From the NCBI RefSeq assembly GCF_030209175.1, contig NZ_JARVSM010000004.1:372001-436000 (forward strand): DNA of 64,000 nucleotides. Direction: 5' to 3'. The position numbers and the translations under genes are program-made. The stretch's first letter is position 1; each line of letters starts with the position of its first letter. Below, in pieces: positions 43,925-51,573 of this stretch. The DNA is from Pseudomonas sp. efr-133-TYG-5. Lineage in GTDB: Bacteria; Pseudomonadota; Gammaproteobacteria; Pseudomonadales; Pseudomonadaceae. The notes beneath the pieces are model-generated. The model was given only the letters and a program-made list of their open reading frames with translations, was not told the DNA's origin and searched no databases.

Positions 43925-44902
43925 TCAGCGCACTTGCACCACGACCTTGCCCACTGCCTTGCGCTGGCCGAGGTCATTGATCGCCTGCGCCGCATTGCTC
44001 AGCGGATAGACCTGCGACACCAGCGGTTTCAGCTTGCCCTCGGCGAACCAGCCGAACAGTTGCTGAAAGTTCGCCGCGTTGTCCTGGGGTTGGCGCTGGG
44101 CGAAGGAGCCCCAGAACACGCCAACCACCGCCGCCCCCTTGAGCAGGGCGAGGTTGACCGGGAATTCGGGGATGCGTCCGCTGGCGAAACCGACGACCAG
44201 CAGACGGCCGTTCCAGGCGATGGCGCGCACAGCCTGGTCGAACAGGTCGCCGCCGACCGGGTCGTAGATCACGTCGGCACCCTGGCCGTCGGTGAGGCGC
44301 TTGATCTCGTCCTTGAGGCTGGTTTCGCTGTAGTTGATCAATTCATCGGCGCCGGCAGCCTTGGCCACGGCGAGTTTTTCCGCGCTGCTGGCGGCGGCGA
44401 TCACCCGGGCGCCCATGGCTTTGCCGATCTCCACGGCCGCCAGGCCGACGCCGCCGGAAGCGCCGAGCACCAGCAGGGTCTCGCCCGGTTGCAGGTTGCC
44501 GCGTTGCTTGAGGGCGTGCATCGATGTGCCGTAGGTCATGCTGAAGGCCGCGGCGGTGTTGAAGTCCATCGACGGCGGAATCGGCAGCACGTTGTAGCCA
44601 GGCACCGCGACCTGCTCGGCGAAGCTGCCCCAGCCGGTCAGGGCCATGACCCGGTCACCGACTTGCAAATGGCCGACCTTTTCACCCACGGCGCTGACCA
44701 CCCCGGCCGCCTCGCCACCCGGTGAAAACGGGAAGGGCGGTTTGAACTGGTATTTGCCCTCGATGATCAGCGTGTCCGGGAAGTTGACCCCGGCGGCGTG
44801 CACGTCCAGCAGGATTTCGTTCTTCTTCGCGACAGGACTGGCGACGTCTTCCAGCACCAGCGATTCGGCAGGGCCGAAGGCTTTGCACAGCACGGCTTTC
44901 AT
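43925..44902 (-). CDS. NADPH:quinone oxidoreductase family protein
   Basis: A 325-residue zinc-free MDR-type reductase. It shows the GroES-like N domain (MKAVLCKAFGPAESLVLEDV, GVNFPDTLIIEGKYQ) and a Rossmann domain with LVLGASGGVGLAAVEIGKAMGARVI and DVIYDPVGGDLFDQA. No zinc ligands are seen. Members reduce quinones or enoyl/acryloyl thioesters; the DHAAGVNFPDTL type is common in Pseudomonas. The start at 44902 is MKAVLCKA, the usual N-terminus. Single gene. Confidence 0.93.
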   Translation of the reverse strand: MKAVLCKAFGPAESLVLEDVASPVAKKNEILLDVHAAGVNFPDTLIIEGKYQFKPPFPFSPGGEAAGVVSAVGEKVGHLQVGDRVMALTGWGSFAEQVAVPGYNVLPIPPSMDFNTAAAFSMTYGTSMHALKQRGNLQPGETLLVLGASGGVGLAAVEIGKAMGARVIAAASSAEKLAVAKAAGADELINYSETSLKDEIKRLTDGQGADVIYDPVGGDLFDQAVRAIAWNGRLLVVGFASGRIPEFPVNLALLKGAAVVGVFWGSFAQRQPQDNAANFQQLFGWFAEGKLKPLVSQVYPLSNAAQAINDLGQRKAVGKVVVQVR

Positions 44903-45052
44903 CAGGGCTATTCCTTTGGGAGTGATGGCCGATAAGTGTAGGTGTCGCAGTCAACGGGTCAACGAGCATGCCCGGCCCTGATAGTCGCCCATAAGCTTGT
45001 GCTTGCGCGGCGGGTCGTTATGCTAGGCCGCAAACCGGATAAGGAGCGAATT

Positions 45053-45460
45053 GTGAAAGCGTGGATCATGTTGTTGCTGGCCCTGTCTCTGCCTGTGGCA
45101 GCGCTGGCCGAAGAAGCCAAAGAGGGCGAGGCGCCGAAGGTCAACTACATCACCCTGAGCCCGCCGTTCGTGGGCAACTACGGACTGGACGGCACGCCGA
45201 AGCTCAAGGTCTACAAGGCCGACGTGGCCCTGCGGGTGACGGGCGACGAAGCGACCAAGCTGGTCAAGGCCAACGAGCCGCTGATCCGCAATCAACTGGT
45301 GGCGCTGTTCACCCAGCAGTCGACCGAGGCGATGGGCAGCATCGAGGGTAAAGAGAAGCTGCGTCAGGAAGCCCTGAAGCAGACCCAGCAAGTGATGAAT
45401 GACGAAACCGGCAAGCCGGTGGTCGAGGACCTGCTGTTCAACAACCTGATCATTCAATAA
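45053..45460 (+). CDS. FliL-like exported protein
   Basis: A 135-residue protein with a signal peptide or N-terminal anchor (MKAWIMLLLALSLPVAALAE) and a small domain with the FliL pattern: YITLSPPFVGNYG, a VALRVTGDEA strand and a C-terminal IRNQLVALFTQQ helix. FliL normally assists the flagellar stator. There are no flagellar genes here, and the same solitary FliL-like gene occurs near this position in P. aeruginosa. GTG start at 45053 with AAGGAG seven bases before; the longer upstream frame is rejected. Confidence 0.85.
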   Translation: MKAWIMLLLALSLPVAALAEEAKEGEAPKVNYITLSPPFVGNYGLDGTPKLKVYKADVALRVTGDEATKLVKANEPLIRNQLVALFTQQSTEAMGSIEGKEKLRQEALKQTQQVMNDETGKPVVEDLLFNNLIIQ

Positions 45461-45477
45461 GTCTTCTGCTGTCCTGG

Positions 45478-45580
45478 CCGGCCCCATCGCTGGCCAGCCA
45501 GCTCCCACAGACTTTTCGGCTGGCCACGGTTATGGGTTCACTGGAAGTCCCTGTGGGAGCTGGCTTGCCAGCGATTGCAT
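45478..45580. repeat. REPIN-type inverted pair, CTGGC variant
   Basis: Left arm TCGCTGGCCAGCCAGCTCCC (45487-45506) and right arm GGGAGCTGGCTTGCCAGCGA (45555-45574). The core CCAGC differs from the GAGCAAGC cores elsewhere, but the flanking CTCCCACAG is kept. Confidence 0.8.
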
Positions 45581-45599
45581 TTGCCTAGCACCCAACTAT

Positions 45600-46052
45600 T
45601 CAGGGTTTGAGCGCGATCACTGCCGCCCATTGCTGCGCCGTCACTGGCATCACCGACAGTCGCGAACCTTTCTGCACCAGCGGCAGCTCGGCCAGTGCGG
45701 CCTGCTGCTTGAGGTAATCGAGTTTCAGCACCCGGGCGAACGTCTCGACGTGGGCGACATCGATTGCGGTCCAGGCATTTTTCTCCGGCGTGGCTTTCGG
45801 GTCGAAGTAGTGGCTGTCCGGCTCGAGTGCCGTCGGGTCCGGGTAGGCGGCGCGGATGATTTTGCCGATACCGGCGATTCCCGGCTCCGGGCAGCTGGAG
45901 TGGTAGAAAAAGAACTCGTCGCCCTCGGCCATCGCACGCAGAAAGTTGCGCGCCTGGTAGTTGCGCACCCCGTCCCAGCGCGCCTGGCCGAGCTTTTCCA
46001 GGCCTTTGATCGAGAGCTCGTCGGGCTCGGATTTCATCAGCCAATAGGCCAT
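45600..46052 (-). CDS. EVE domain protein
   Basis: A 150-residue protein starting MAYWLMKSEPDELSIKGLEK, as in the EVE/thymocyte nuclear protein 1 family. Conserved WDGVRNYQARNFLRAM and GDEFFFYHSSC segments are typical. The fold is PUA-like and is thought to recognise modified nucleic acid bases; in bacteria stand-alone copies have no proven role. RBS GAGGAG at good distance. It sits apart from restriction or defence genes here. Confidence 0.92.
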   Translation of the reverse strand: MAYWLMKSEPDELSIKGLEKLGQARWDGVRNYQARNFLRAMAEGDEFFFYHSSCPEPGIAGIGKIIRAAYPDPTALEPDSHYFDPKATPEKNAWTAIDVAHVETFARVLKLDYLKQQAALAELPLVQKGSRLSVMPVTAQQWAAVIALKP

Positions 46053-46105
46053 GGGTTTTGCTCCTCGCGGGGTGATTGGGCAAGTTGTCGGGCAATTTTA
46101 TGACA

Positions 46106-46120
46106 AACCGACGGTCGGTT
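46106..46120. promoter_or_regulatory. Perfect palindrome AACCGAC-G-GTCGGTT
   Basis: A 15-base perfect palindrome in the gap between the divergent EVE gene and the 51-residue membrane protein. The form resembles TetR-family operators (AACCGAC.GTCGGTT). No TetR gene is present in the window. Confidence 0.45.
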
Positions 46121-46248
46121 GACGTCAGCGTTTGCGCAGCGGTTCACGTTGTCGCAAAATGCCGGCCTTTAAAGCTTGACGCTGCTGCACGGCTACGCAT
46201 GGAAACCGCTGCTGTCATCGTGATGATGTGCCTTGAGGGGGGCAATCG

Positions 46249-46404
46249 ATGAAACGCAAACCGGATTTGCTCTGGACACTGGTTATTTTGTTCGGCCTCG
46301 GCGTCGTGACCACCGGTTATGCGCAAAGTCTGTGGGCGAACAAGGCCGATGCGCCGATTGAAGTGGCGCAACAGGTACAACAGTCGAGCGCGTTCAAGCG
46401 CTGA
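46249..46404 (+). CDS. Small membrane protein, 51 residues
   Basis: ATG at 46249 behind GAGGGGGG (46235-46242), stop TGA at 46402. The product starts MKRKPDLLWTLVILFGLGVV and has one hydrophobic stretch (about 7-22) followed by a short polar tail ending SSAFKR. The codons favour G and C at third positions like neighbouring genes. Probably a single-pass membrane protein; I recognise no domain. Next gene converges 35 bases on. Confidence 0.6.
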   Translation: MKRKPDLLWTLVILFGLGVVTTGYAQSLWANKADAPIEVAQQVQQSSAFKR

Positions 46405-46439
46405 ACCTGCCTTCCCGGCGTCGCTGATCGCGGCGACGC

Positions 46440-47045
46440 CTATCCCGCGAAATACCACGCCTTGTCCGTTACCGTGCCCTGCAACGGTACGTCCCAGCTC
46501 GCCTGCGCCAGGCGCTCGACCTTCTGACATTCATGGGCCAGGCCCAACAGCGTCGGCTTGCGCCAGCTCTGCCGGCGGGCGAGGTAGGCCAGGCTGCGGT
46601 CGTAGAAGCCGCCGCCCATGCCCAGGCGTCCGCCGACGTCATCGAATCCCACCAGCGGCAACAACACCAGATCCAGGGCCCAGATCTTGCGCTGTCGCGC
46701 CAGGCTCGAACGCGGTTCGAGAATGCGGAAGCGGTTGGGCTTGAGCTTTTCTCCGGGACGAATGCGCTGGAAGACCATTTTCGTTCGCGGCCAGGCGCTG
46801 AGCACCGGCAGGTAGGTGGCCTTGCCGCGCCGCTGGGCCGCGCGCAACAGCAGGCGCGGATCGATTTCACCGTCGGTGGGCAGATACAGGGAAATGTGCC
46901 GGGCGCGGCGGAACTGCGGGTGTTGCGCCAGTTGCCTGTACAGGCCCTGGGCAGCCTGGCGCTGCTCGCTCGGGGTCAGCGAGCGCCGGGCCTTGCGCAA
47001 CAGACGACGTAATTGTGGACGGGGCAGCAGCGCAGGTTCGGTCAT
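46440..47045 (-). CDS. fau: 5-formyltetrahydrofolate cyclo-ligase
   Basis: A 201-residue enzyme making 5,10-methenyl-THF from 5-formyl-THF with ATP. The Arg-rich N-terminus (PRPQLRRLLRKARRSL) and the LVGFDDVGGRLGMGGGFYDRSLAYL block are family signatures. In E. coli the orthologue ygfA lies directly downstream of 6S RNA; the same order holds here, with a terminator at 47084 between. The ATG at 47045 has no clear RBS but gives the expected N-terminus; upstream frame codons run through the RNA gene. Confidence 0.93.
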   Translation of the reverse strand: MTEPALLPRPQLRRLLRKARRSLTPSEQRQAAQGLYRQLAQHPQFRRARHISLYLPTDGEIDPRLLLRAAQRRGKATYLPVLSAWPRTKMVFQRIRPGEKLKPNRFRILEPRSSLARQRKIWALDLVLLPLVGFDDVGGRLGMGGGFYDRSLAYLARRQSWRKPTLLGLAHECQKVERLAQASWDVPLQGTVTDKAWYFAG

Positions 47046-47083
47046 GGTTCGGCTTCGGCAGGTGAGGGCGGAAACGCACGCAT

Positions 47084-47120
47084 AAAAAATCCGATGCCGG
47101 CAAAACCGGCATCGGATTCG
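47084..47120 (-). terminator. Terminator after 6S RNA
   Basis: On the minus strand CCGATGCCGG, loop TTTTG, CCGGCATCGG, then ATTTTTT. Ten perfect stem pairs. Confidence 0.85.
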
Positions 47121-47124
47121 AATC

Positions 47125-47302
47125 AGGCTCCCCGGATGAGCCGCTGTCGACTTAGCCCTTGAACCCGAAAGTTCAAGGTGGAGGATGCAGTAGGCTTTAA
47201 GGCTTTCCGTCTGGCGGACATGCACACCAGCCCAACGTGCAACCCCCAGGGTAGTGCAAATCGGCTCAGGGACATCGTCAACTGGCAAGCACCCCAGGGA
47301 GT
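47125..47302 (-). ncRNA. ssrS: 6S RNA
   Basis: Minus strand, about 178 bases, between zapA and the folate cyclo-ligase gene, which is the usual ssrS position. It contains GTCCCTGAGCCGATTTGCAC near the 5' side and, towards the 3' end, CGGCTCATCCGGGGAGCC; CTCCCTGG (from 47301) pairs with CCGGGGAG (47135-47128) as the closing stem. A TATACT at 47314-47309 fits as -10 for a start at about 47302. 6S RNA binds sigma70 holoenzyme in stationary phase. Ends are estimates. Confidence 0.9.
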
Positions 47303-47333
47303 GCGGCGAGTATACCTCAAGCGGCCCGACGAA

Positions 47334-47651
47334 TCAGCCCTTGCTGATGTCCGGATCGTCCGCCAGCACCAGATCGACACGATCGAGCAAGTCGCGCACC
47401 TGTTCACGGGTCGAGCCGCTGGCCTGGATGTCCGGACGCTCTTCTTTGTGCAAGAGATCGTGGGTGATGTTCAGCGCGGCCATCACGGCGATGCGGTCGG
47501 CGCCGATGACTTTGCCGCTGCTGCGGATCTCGCGCATCTTGCCGTCCAGGTAACGCGCGGCGCTGACCAGATTGCTGCGCTCTTCCTGGGGGCAGATGAT
47601 CGAATATTCTTTGTCGAGGATCTGCACGGTAACGCTATTGCTTGAACTCAT
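47334..47651 (-). CDS. zapA: Cell division protein ZapA
   Basis: A 105-residue protein that bundles FtsZ at the division ring. It has the VTVQILDKEYSIICPQEE N-terminal strand region, the ADRIAVMAALNITHDLL helix and a C-terminal coiled coil. It follows a 75-residue coiled-coil gene with a four-base overlap and precedes the 6S RNA gene. Confidence 0.94.
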   Translation of the reverse strand: MSSSNSVTVQILDKEYSIICPQEERSNLVSAARYLDGKMREIRSSGKVIGADRIAVMAALNITHDLLHKEERPDIQASGSTREQVRDLLDRVDLVLADDPDISKG

Positions 47652-47875
47652 GAGTCTTGCTCCAGGGCCTTGAGGCGCGAAATCATCGATTCGACCTTAC
47701 GCCGGGCGATTTCGTTTTTTTCAATGAGGTGCGCGCGTTCCTCGCGCCAGGTCTTTTCCTGAGCTACTAAGAGTGCGTTTTGACTCTTTAGTTGCTCGAC
47801 TCGGGTAATCAGCTTTTCGAGTCTGGCCATCAGCGCTTGCAGGTCGGTGTCTTCCATTGTGTCCACTGAATTCAT
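47648..47875 (-). CDS. ZapB-like coiled-coil protein (TIGR02449)
   Basis: A 75-residue, almost entirely coiled-coil protein (LARLEKLITRVEQLKSQNALL, KTWREERAHLIEKNE). It fits TIGR02449, a family next to zapA in Pseudomonas, and resembles ZapB in length and composition. A start at 47857 (MEDTDLQALM) is also possible; neither has a clear RBS. It overlaps zapA by four bases, which suggests a joint role at the division site. Confidence 0.82.
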   Translation of the reverse strand: MNSVDTMEDTDLQALMARLEKLITRVEQLKSQNALLVAQEKTWREERAHLIEKNEIARRKVESMISRLKALEQDS

Positions 47876-47992
47876 CTGATGGGTGGCAGGCGCCTGGGCT
47901 GGCAGTCAGCCTTTAATAGTCTTGGCGAGTCTGTCGATGTAGGATACAAGGCCTTCATTCTAGACATAGCGCCGTCTGGCGCCTAGCTGCCC

Positions 47993-48547
47993 ATGCCCAT
48001 TCAGAATTCTCCGTACCAAGCCTTTGCCACCCTGCTGTCGACCAGCGGTCATCCTGTCTCGCCTGCCGAACTGCACGGCCTGTTGCTCGGCCGCAGCTGC
48101 GCCGGCGCCGGTTTCGAGGTCGACAGCTGGCTGGCCGATGCCGCCGAGCTGCTTGAAAGCGAACCGGCAGACAACGTGCGCAATGCCCTGATCGGCCTGC
48201 AGGAAATGGTCAAGGGCGAGCTTACCGGCGACGACATGACGGTGGTCCTGCTGCTGCCGACCGACGACACGCCGCTGACCGAACGCGCCGCGGCCCTGGG
48301 CCAGTGGTGCCAGGGTTTCCTCACCGGTTTCGGCCTGACCCGCCGCGCCTACGCGCTGAGCACCGAGGCCACCGAAGTGCTCCAGGACCTGGCCGCCATC
48401 GCCCAGGTGCAGGACGCGCTGGAAGAGTCCGACGACGGCGAAAGTGACTACATGGAAGTCATGGAATACCTGCGCGTCGCGCCGCTGCTGCTGTTCACCG
48501 AAACCAAGAAGGCCGACGAAGCGCCGGCCAAACCGTCGCTGCACTGA
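47993..48547 (+). CDS. UPF0149/YecA family protein (YgfB type)
   Basis: A 184-residue acidic protein of the UPF0149 family, as E. coli YgfB, which lies upstream of pepP and ubiH there too. Motifs: SPAELHGLLLGRSCAG near 23-38 and GQWCQGFLTGFGL near 102. The function is not fixed; in Pseudomonas YgfB has been tied to beta-lactamase regulation. It opens the pepP-ubiH-ubiI gene run; pepP starts 26 bases on. Confidence 0.92.
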   Translation: MPIQNSPYQAFATLLSTSGHPVSPAELHGLLLGRSCAGAGFEVDSWLADAAELLESEPADNVRNALIGLQEMVKGELTGDDMTVVLLLPTDDTPLTERAAALGQWCQGFLTGFGLTRRAYALSTEATEVLQDLAAIAQVQDALEESDDGESDYMEVMEYLRVAPLLLFTETKKADEAPAKPSLH

Positions 48548-48573
48548 TCGCTGCCAGGGAACGCCATCTGCCC

Positions 48574-49908
48574 ATGATCCATATCCCGAAAGCGGAATAC
48601 AGCCGGCGCCGCAAGGCGCTGATGGCGCAGATGGAACCCAACAGCATTGCCATCCTGCCCGCCGCCGCGGTGGCCATCCGCAATCGCGACGTCGAGCACG
48701 TCTACCGCCAGGACAGCGATTTCCAGTACCTCAGCGGTTTCCCCGAGCCGCAGGCGGTGATCGTCCTGATGCCCGGCCGCGAGCATGGCGAATACGTGCT
48801 GTTCTGCCGTGAACGCAACGCCGAACGCGAGCTGTGGGACGGCCTGCGCGCCGGCCAGGAAGGGGCGATCCGCGACTACGGTGCCGATGACGCGTTTCCC
48901 ATCACCGACATCGACGACATCCTGCCGGGCCTGATCGAAGGCCGCGACCGGGTGTATTCGGCGATGGGCAGCAACCCGGAGTTCGACCGGCACCTGATGG
49001 ACTGGATCAACGTGATCCGCTCCAAGGCGCACCTGGGCGCCCAGCCACCGAACGAATTCGTTGCCCTGGATCATCTGCTGCACGACATGCGCCTGTATAA
49101 ATCGGCGGCAGAAGTGAAGGTGATGCGCGAGGCCGCGCGGATTTCGGCACAGGCCCACATCCGTGCGATGCAGGCCAGTCGTGCCGGGCTCTACGAATAC
49201 AGCCTGGAAGCCGAACTGGACTACGAATTCCGCAAGGGCGGGGCGAAAATGCCCGCCTACGGTTCGATCGTCGCCGCCGGGCGCAACAGCTGCATCCTGC
49301 ATTACCAGCAGAATGACGCGTTGCTCAGGGACGGCGATCTGGTGCTGATCGACGCCGGTTGCGAGATCGACTGCTACGCCAGCGACATCACCCGTACCTG
49401 GCCGGTCAACGGCAAGTTCTCCGCCGAGCAGAAAGCGATCTATGAACTGGTGCTCGCCGCGCAGGAAGCCGCGTTCGCCGAGATCGCTCCGAACAAGCAC
49501 TGGAACCAGGCGCACGAAGCCACGGTTCGAGTGATTACCACAGGGCTGGTGAAACTCGGTTTGCTACACGGCGAGGTCGACGAATTGATCGCCAGCGAAG
49601 CCTACAAGGCGTTTTACATGCACCGCGCCGGCCACTGGCTGGGCATGGATGTGCATGACGTCGGCGAGTACAAGGTGGGCGGCGAATGGCGCGTGCTGGA
49701 GGTCGGCATGGCGCTGACCGTGGAGCCGGGCATCTATATTGCCCCGGACAATCAGAACGTAGCGAAGAAATGGCGCGGCATAGGCGTGCGCATCGAGGAT
49801 GACGTGGTAGTGACCAAGAGTGGTTGTGAAATCCTGACCGGCGGCGTGCCGAAAACCGTCGCCGAGATCGAAGCGCTGATGGCGCAAGCACGGACACGCG
49901 CGGCATGA
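48574..49908 (+). CDS. pepP: Xaa-Pro aminopeptidase (aminopeptidase P II)
   Basis: A 444-residue dimanganese peptidase removing the first residue before proline. Metal ligands are Asp260 and Asp271 (IDAGCEIDCYASDITRT), His354 (HRAGHWLGMD), Glu384 (TVEPGIY) and Glu408 (RIEDDV). N-domain about 1-170 has the creatinase fold. It overlaps ubiH by ATGA, a standard proteobacterial arrangement. Confidence 0.97.
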   Translation: MIHIPKAEYSRRRKALMAQMEPNSIAILPAAAVAIRNRDVEHVYRQDSDFQYLSGFPEPQAVIVLMPGREHGEYVLFCRERNAERELWDGLRAGQEGAIRDYGADDAFPITDIDDILPGLIEGRDRVYSAMGSNPEFDRHLMDWINVIRSKAHLGAQPPNEFVALDHLLHDMRLYKSAAEVKVMREAARISAQAHIRAMQASRAGLYEYSLEAELDYEFRKGGAKMPAYGSIVAAGRNSCILHYQQNDALLRDGDLVLIDAGCEIDCYASDITRTWPVNGKFSAEQKAIYELVLAAQEAAFAEIAPNKHWNQAHEATVRVITTGLVKLGLLHGEVDELIASEAYKAFYMHRAGHWLGMDVHDVGEYKVGGEWRVLEVGMALTVEPGIYIAPDNQNVAKKWRGIGVRIEDDVVVTKSGCEILTGGVPKTVAEIEALMAQARTRAA

Positions 49909-51092
49909 GTCGGGTCAATCTGGCAATCATTGGCGGCGGTCTGGTCGGCGCCAGCCTGGCCCTGGCCCTGCAAGCCGGGGCCAAGGCGCGTGGCTGGAAC
50001 ATCGTCCTGATCGAGCCGTTCGCCCCCGGCGACAGCTGGCAGCCGAGCTACGACGCACGCTCGTCGGCGCTGTCCTTCGGCTCGCGGCAGATTTATCAAC
50101 GGCTGGGCGTGTGGCAGGAAATCTCCCGCCGTGCCGAGCCGATCAAGCAGATTCACGTCTCCGACCGTGGCCGCTTCTCCACCGCGCGCCTGTCGGCGAT
50201 GGAAGAGGGCGTCCCGGCACTCGGCTACGTGGTGGAAAACGCCTGGCTCGGCCAGTGCCTGTGGCAGCACCTCGACAACAGCGTGATCAGCTGGCGCTGC
50301 CCGGCGCAAGTCACGCGCATGGAACCGCTGCCGGATGGCTACCGCCTGACGCTCGACGATGAAACCACGCTCGAATGCGACCTCGCGGTGCTCGCCGATG
50401 GTGGCCGCTCGGGGCTGCGCGAGCAATTGGGCATCAACGTGCGCAAGCGCCCGTACAACCAGAGCGCGCTGATCGCCAACATCACCCCGAGCGAAGCGCA
50501 CAACGGCATGGCCTTCGAGCGTTTCACCGACGAGGGGCCGATGGCCTTGCTGCCGCTGCCGGAAAACCGTTGCGCGCTGGTCTGGACCCGGTTGGGGATG
50601 GACGCGCAGCGACTGGCCGAGCTCAGCGAACGGGATTTCCTCAGCGAACTGCAGGGTGTGTTCGGCTACCGTCTCGGCACGCTGAAACAGGTCGGCGCGC
50701 GGCATCTGTATCCGCTGGCGCTGGTCGAGGCCGAGGAGCAGGTACGCTCGCACCTGGCCGTGCTCGGCAACGCCGCCCACAGCCTGCATCCGATTGCCGG
50801 CCAGGGCTTCAACCTGTCGCTGCGCGATGCCGATGCGCTGGCCGCGGCGTTGCTTGCCAGCGACAAGCCGCTGGGCGACTTCGCCACGTTGCAGGCCTAT
50901 CGCGAGCGCCAGCGTCTGGATCAGGACCTCACCGTCGGCTTTTCCGATCAGGTCACGCGGTTGTTCGGCAGCACCCAGCCGCTGGTCTCGCTGGGGCGCA
51001 ACATCGGCCTGCTCGGCCTCGACCTGCTGCCGCCGGCCAAGCGCTGGTTCGCCCGTCAGGCCATGGGGCTGGGGACGCGGCCGGATGCTTGA
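49905..51092 (+). CDS. ubiH: UbiH, 2-octaprenyl-6-methoxyphenol hydroxylase
   Basis: A 395-residue FAD monooxygenase of ubiquinone biosynthesis. FAD motifs: GGGLVGASLALALQ at 10-23, the DG motif (LADGGRSGLREQL) near 166 and GNAAHSLHPIAGQGFNLSLRDA near 288. UbiH, UbiI and UbiF are hard to separate by sequence; position beside pepP favours ubiH. Its stop overlaps the next gene by eight bases. Confidence 0.92.
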   Translation: MSRVNLAIIGGGLVGASLALALQAGAKARGWNIVLIEPFAPGDSWQPSYDARSSALSFGSRQIYQRLGVWQEISRRAEPIKQIHVSDRGRFSTARLSAMEEGVPALGYVVENAWLGQCLWQHLDNSVISWRCPAQVTRMEPLPDGYRLTLDDETTLECDLAVLADGGRSGLREQLGINVRKRPYNQSALIANITPSEAHNGMAFERFTDEGPMALLPLPENRCALVWTRLGMDAQRLAELSERDFLSELQGVFGYRLGTLKQVGARHLYPLALVEAEEQVRSHLAVLGNAAHSLHPIAGQGFNLSLRDADALAAALLASDKPLGDFATLQAYRERQRLDQDLTVGFSDQVTRLFGSTQPLVSLGRNIGLLGLDLLPPAKRWFARQAMGLGTRPDA

Positions 51093-51570
51093 GTGGCTGA
51101 CCGCCAGGCTGGGCAAGGCGCGGCTGATGCGCTGGGTGATGACGCTCTACCCGCCGTACCTCGGCGCCGGGGTGCGGGTGCGGCACATCAGCGATGACTT
51201 TCGCGATATCCAGGTGTCGATGGGGCTGGGCTGGTACAACCGCAACTACGTCGGCACCCAGTTCGGCGGCAGCCTGTACTCGCTGGTCGACCCGTTCTAC
51301 ATGCTGATGCTGATGGAGAACCTCGGGCCGCGCTACATCGTCTGGGACAAGGCGGCCGACATCGATTTCATCGCGCCGGGCAAAGGCCCGGTGTTCGCCC
51401 GGTTCCACATCGACGACACCCTGCTCGACGAGATCCGTCGGCAGACCGCCACCGGCGAGAAATACCTGCCGCAGTTGCAGGTCGACATTCATGACGGCGC
51501 CGGCAACCTGGTGGCGCGGGTCGGAAAAACCCTTTACGTGCGGCTCAAGCCGCAAGCGAGACAGGCCTAA
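51085..51570 (+). CDS. DUF4442 hotdog-fold protein between ubiH and the second monooxygenase
   Basis: A 161-residue protein with an N-terminal helix (MLEWLTARLGKARLMRWVMT) and a hotdog-like domain (NYVGTQFGGSLYSLVDPFYML). This matches DUF4442, related to acyl-CoA thioesterases, but the catalytic residues are not established. It is placed between two ubiquinone hydroxylase genes, with overlap upstream and four bases gap downstream. An analogous gene occurs there in P. aeruginosa. Function in the ubiquinone pathway is only inferred. Confidence 0.82.
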   Translation: MLEWLTARLGKARLMRWVMTLYPPYLGAGVRVRHISDDFRDIQVSMGLGWYNRNYVGTQFGGSLYSLVDPFYMLMLMENLGPRYIVWDKAADIDFIAPGKGPVFARFHIDDTLLDEIRRQTATGEKYLPQLQVDIHDGAGNLVARVGKTLYVRLKPQARQA

Positions 51571-51573
51571 AGC

